The notes under the pieces: generated by a model
Told to the model about the DNA's origin: nothing
The model's database searches: none
The model's input: only the letters and a program-made list of their open reading frames with translations
Assembly: GCA_050180015.1 (NCBI GenBank)
Contig: JBFXEO010000036.1
Location: 1-17,149, forward strand
DNA: 17,149 nucleotides
Source of the DNA: JBFXEO01 sp050180015
GTDB lineage: Bacteria; Bacteroidota; Bacteroidia; Bacteroidales; Tenuifilaceae
Direction of reading: 5' to 3'
Translations under genes and position numbers: made by a program
Shown: one piece after another, positions 15,401-17,149 of the stretch
Position numbering within the stretch: the first letter of the stretch is position 1
How the letters are laid out: each line of letters starts with the position of its first letter

Positions 15401-16272
15401 GTTAGGATGCCATTCTTTGTGTATAGAATTCCATCGTTGGAGCGTTCTACAAGCACCTGGTATTTTCCCATCGATTCAACCAGGGCTTCTTCGGCTTGCT
15501 TGGCCCTTGTTATGTCGGTGGAAACAACCATTATTCCATAATTTCCATCGGGCAGTATTACCCGGGTTTCGTGAAGCTGGACAAAACGTCTGCTTCTGTC
15601 TTTTCTAACATTGTAAACCTCCGATATTAGTGTTTCGCCGTCAAGTAATTTTTTTATGTTGACATCAACCTGCCATTTTATGTCGGGGAGAACCAGATCA
15701 TGGAAACGCATTGCTATGAGTTCTTCCGGCGTATAGCCAAGAATTGTTCCTGCCGCATTATTGGTGTATATAATATTACCATGGCTGTCGCCCAGTAGTA
15801 TTCCATTGGGCGATTGTTCAAAGAGTACACGCCATGCCTGTTCCTCGGACAGTAGTTTCTTTAACCGGATGTGATTGAAACTTTTATTGACGTTGGAAAG
15901 TGTAGTGGCAAGACTTTGCTTACGCTTAAGGTTGGTAAGTTCAATCATCAGCTCCAGTTCACGGGCAGTAAACTCCGGATCAATAAAGTTTGATTTACAG
16001 ATCACCTCAAAATCGTCGAACTCATTGGTATAAATACCGTTGGTATAGTAAAGGAACGGCTTATCGGGGTACCTTTTGGACAGATCTATAATCCACGCTT
16101 TCTGTTTAGCCGCATTTATCCCAACAATTGCAACGTTAAATGCAGGAAAGTCAATGTCCGGCGTCAAATTATCGATAGTAATGCAAAAATAGTCCAGCTT
16201 CTCTAATTCTGCCTGAAATTTGAGAATTGGTAGAATATCATTAACCAGCAATAATGCCACTTTGGCGGCCAT
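12433..16272 (-). CDS. Cytoplasmic hybrid histidine kinase: receiver-like N-terminus, six PAS domains, HisKA, HATPase, receiver
   Basis: A 1279-residue soluble hybrid kinase without signal peptide or membrane spans. Residues 1-120 have the alternating hydrophobic strand/helix pattern of a receiver, but without the phospho-acceptor Asp (the matching strand reads 'FNVAIVGINA'), so I call it a degenerate receiver by inference. Six PAS domains follow at about 143-262, 266-385, 390-508, 514-630, 636-750 and 755-873, several introduced by 'SEE(S/K)Y'-type linkers and ended by 'DI(S/T)xxK'. The kinase core has His900 in 'FLSNMSHEIRSPMNAVLGF', Asn1022 in 'NLLSNAIKF', Asp1053 in 'KDTGIGI' and 'GGSGLGLAI' (1082-1090). 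The C-terminal receiver has Asp1199 in 'LVLLDIRLPDSDGY' and Lys1249 in 'ITKPID'. Its acidic pocket reads Glu1154-Asn1155 ('LVVENTKD') rather than two acids. Ligands of the PAS domains are unknown; no haem or flavin signature is obvious. No output regulator is adjacent. Confidence 0.93.
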   Translation of the reverse strand: MAAKVALLLVNDILPILKFQAELEKLDYFCITIDNLTPDIDFPAFNVAIVGINAAKQKAWIIDLSKRYPDKPFLYYTNGIYTNEFDDFEVICKSNFIDPEFTARELELMIELTNLKRKQSLATTLSNVNKSFNHIRLKKLLSEEQAWRVLFEQSPNGILLGDSHGNIIYTNNAAGTILGYTPEELIAMRFHDLVLPDIKWQVDVNIKKLLDGETLISEVYNVRKDRSRRFVQLHETRVILPDGNYGIMVVSTDITRAKQAEEALVESMGKYQVLVERSNDGILYTKNGILTYGNPRIMEMLSVSNEDFIGKPLHIFLHPTERERISRKLEHGRIVLNEPSIFETTLIDASNQPLYVEFNVNTTSLNGDSITLVFIRDVSIRKGVEKALRDSEESYRGLFDNSSEAIYILDPSGVLLDININGQKMYGYTKQEIVGLTPLELIAAELGDIQDFKQKIDLAYQGQNQVLEVWSRKKSGDIFPSEVVLSKGNYFGLQVILAMSRDISERKNAEAILLESEEKYRSLTEQIPVGIYRLSPKGEIIYSNPALARIFKLSSPNDLLGKNISEFSDDSFLARIVEVTTNCSHHQEDIPMHTADGLQIWVQNYAIVAYNSTNDIQYIDGVMNDITDRKLAMDSLRESEEKFRITVSAIPDELYKISSSGILLDLVRSNKAEIPELATKMIGKSISKILPPDIFQKFIDATKNCKNTNTIQIFEYQIKVKSQTYHFESRIVPTGNDIFLVLQRDISQRKKIEEDLRMLAQVVLNVHDSISITDLDNNFTFVNPAFIQTYGYSYDEIIGKNTSLLRPPGTEEEIGQHILEQTIKTGWQGELINVKKDGSIFPIYLSTSSVYDLNGKPIAMVGIANDISELKRTERELIRAKEKAEESDKLKTAFLSNMSHEIRSPMNAVLGFIQLIKSDEHLSEQGKQYLELIQNSGNQLLSLIEDIIDISKIQSNQLRLNKENFDLNHLMEELYVVFSTQLKSKSSSKTLLLKPEMANPSPFEIFSDVTRVRQILTNLLSNAIKFTPNGKIKFGYTVIIDDYLPRVQLYVKDTGIGILPENQLLIFDRFRQADDSHSRLYGGSGLGLAISKGLAELLNGHIWVESQVGEGSEFYFTVPYEIDEAGERTRKEQVGPPQQDGNPSLKGKTILVVENTKDIRLYFERILERVEARIIFASNAKEAKKKFRQEKTIDLVLLDIRLPDSDGYSLASEFKKVHPNLPIIAQTSYALQSELNKSIASGCDDYITKPIDSDVLYLKINKLLGEKNAASKKGNPSGS

Positions 16273-16334
16273 GGGGAATGCTATTTATGCTGGTAATTTA
16301 ACCTATTTTTTTAAAATCAAGGTAAAGTTTGCAA

Positions 16335-16366
16335 TAAAACTATGGGAGTTACCTTATTATCACAAC
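16335..16366 (-). promoter_or_regulatory. Possible Bacteroidota-type promoter of the hybrid kinase gene
   Basis: On the minus strand, TAGTTTTA (16342-16335) matches the Bacteroidota -7 element TAnnTTTG at seven of eight positions. GTTG (16366-16363) lies 20 bases upstream in the place of the -33 TTTG element. This would give a leader of about 55 bases before the kinase start. The match is imperfect and the region is AT-rich, so chance is possible. Confidence 0.25.
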
Positions 16367-16413
16367 CTAAAATAGTTTTGACATTCGCCGAAAAACAACG
16401 AGGAGATAAGAAG

Positions 16414-16455
16414 AGCCCCAGCAACCTTAAGTTTAACGGGGCTACGTAAAGGTTG
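16414..16455. repeat. Two interlocked inverted repeats with pseudoknot order
   Basis: AGCCCC (16414-16419) is complementary to GGGGCT (16438-16443). CAACCTT (16422-16428) is complementary to AAGGTTG (16449-16455). The arms alternate (1-2-1'-2'), so in RNA they would form either an H-type pseudoknot or two mutually exclusive hairpins. On the minus strand the GC-rich hairpin lies about 70 bases after the glutamine synthetase stop and could be its terminator, although only a weak T-rich stretch follows. No known riboswitch was confidently recognised. Confidence 0.45.
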
Positions 16456-16510
16456 GTAATTAAATATATTTAACTTGAAGTTAATAAAGATTAAATGCTG
16501 CGCGTAATTA

Positions 16511-17149
16511 CTATGCAATGTGTAAATACTGCTCTACTAATTTTATGATTTCTTCGGTTTTCCCGAATATTCTTTCACTTAATCCCTTATCGTTGAATGA
16601 TTTTAGGCCATTAATTCTGGCATCAATCAGTCCTTTGGGGAAAATCCCGTCGGCTTCGAAAACATTACGTTTTTGTTCAAGCACCTCGGCCGATTCGTAG
16701 CATGAGGCAGGTAGCCGCTTCAGCGATGCCAGCCGTTCTTTAAATTCAGGACGGAATATGTTTACATCTACATATAACTTTTCAGCGCGTTCGAGCGAGT
16801 CAGAACGCCGGAGACCGTTGAGCGAGGCAATTATTAATCCTGCCACGGTTAGGTATGGGTTGGCAGAACCATCGGCAACGCGGAACTCAAAGGTTTGCTT
16901 GCTTACCTGCGGTGCCTGGCAGGAGCAATCAGCCGGGTTGGCGTGGTTAACCATGCCCTGGGCACCGGTCCATCCAAGCGGAACCCTGATTACTACGGAG
17001 CGGTTTCTATCGCCCCAGCAGATGCTGGTTGGCGCTTCCTGGTGGGGAACAAGCCGTAGGTATGAAGTTGGAATTGTGTTGCCAAAAGCAGTAAGAGCAT
17101 CGGCGGAGTCAAGAATTCCTGCAATCATTTTACGGGCAATGGGGCTGAG
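16511..17149 (-). CDS. Glutamine synthetase family protein, C-terminal part (cut by window edge)
   Basis: The frame stays open to the last base of the window, reading 'LSPIARKM' across the first internal Met, so this is the C-terminal 212 or so residues of a longer gene. Glutamine synthetase makes glutamine from glutamate, ammonia and ATP. Catalytic-domain motifs: 'ALTAFGNTIPTSYLRLVPHQEAP', then 'RNRSVVIRVP' (the Arg-rich glutamate/phosphate-binding segment) and 'FEFRVADGSANPYL' (metal/ATP region 'E-x-R ... D-x-S-A-N-P-Y-L'). These fit the GSI-like catalytic domain; I see no type III (GlnN) signatures. In the place of the GlnE-adenylylated Tyr of enteric enzymes ('NLYDLP') this protein reads 'SLKRLP', so adenylylation control is unlikely; this rests on my hand alignment. 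The product could be a glutamine synthetase-like paralogue, because the N-terminal half is not visible. Confidence 0.9.
   Translation of the reverse strand, partial: LSPIARKMIAGILDSADALTAFGNTIPTSYLRLVPHQEAPTSICWGDRNRSVVIRVPLGWTGAQGMVNHANPADCSCQAPQVSKQTFEFRVADGSANPYLTVAGLIIASLNGLRRSDSLERAEKLYVDVNIFRPEFKERLASLKRLPASCYESAEVLEQKRNVFEADGIFPKGLIDARINGLKSFNDKGLSERIFGKTEEIIKLVEQYLHIA

Larger units (their letters stand above)
16273..16510. other. Intergenic region between glutamine synthetase and hybrid kinase genes
   Basis: About 240 AT-rich bases. Contents: a possible promoter for the kinase (16335-16366), interlocked inverted repeats (16414-16455) and a small AT-rich hairpin TTAACT/AGTTAA with a 3-base loop (16470-16484), which lies just after the glutamine synthetase stop on the minus strand. 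No protein-coding frame is convincing here. Confidence 0.5.

Noticed and set aside
16401..16460. Possible SAM-I or SAM-IV riboswitch
   Set aside because: Only the 'GCAACC' and 'AAGGTT' pieces look similar. The P1 and P2 helices and kink-turn are absent, and no plus-strand gene lies downstream.

Overview
The window looks like chromosomal DNA from a member of the Bacteroidota, probably Bacteroidales or a near relative. The evidence is the set of proteins (DUF4783 protein next to nadC, a secreted caspase-fold protein with Bacteroidota-type beta modules, very large PAS hybrid kinases), the absence of Shine-Dalgarno sequences in front of most starts, and moderate GC. The order-level assignment is inference. 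I see no tRNA, rRNA, CRISPR array, transposase, phage gene or other sign of recent mobile DNA.

Layout. 3-593 (+) is the end of an unrecognised gene that may begin outside the window. 660-2639 (+) encodes a secreted caspase-like (peptidase C14) protein with an intact His/Cys dyad; it is followed by a long hairpin plus T-run. 2818-3351 (+) encodes a small exported Lys/Glu-rich coiled-coil protein ending at a textbook intrinsic terminator (3371-3396). After about 300 bases with no recognisable gene, 3697-4980 (+) encodes a compact POT/PTR-type proton-coupled transporter. Convergent to it lie 8762-5103 (-), a 1219-residue multi-membrane-span histidine kinase with an NtrY-like core, and upstream of that rlmH (9329-8856, -). 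A divergent intergenic region with a striking nested inverted repeat (9376-9415) separates rlmH from a tight four-gene (+) operon: DUF4783 protein, nadC, a YihY/BrkB membrane protein and pdxH. The last gene overlaps by 12 bp, tail to tail, with a 1279-residue cytoplasmic six-PAS hybrid histidine kinase (16272-12433, -). At the right edge is the C-terminal half of a glutamine synthetase (-), cut by the window.

How the genes fit together. The 9536-12444 operon links two cofactor steps: quinolinate to nicotinate mononucleotide (NadC), and PNP/PMP to PLP (PdxH). rlmH modifies 23S rRNA and may be co-transcribed with the NtrY-like kinase. Neither large kinase has a response-regulator gene beside it; the six-PAS kinase carries its own receiver domain. 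The NtrY-like core and the glutamine synthetase both have nitrogen associations in other bacteria, but nothing in this sequence ties them together.

Most of the window is ordinary housekeeping and sensory DNA. I do not see a clear undescribed system. The best leads are the nested palindrome at 9376-9415, a pair of interlocked inverted repeats with pseudoknot order at 16414-16455, the secreted caspase-like protein with its coiled-coil neighbour, and the degenerate receiver-like N-terminus of the hybrid kinase.
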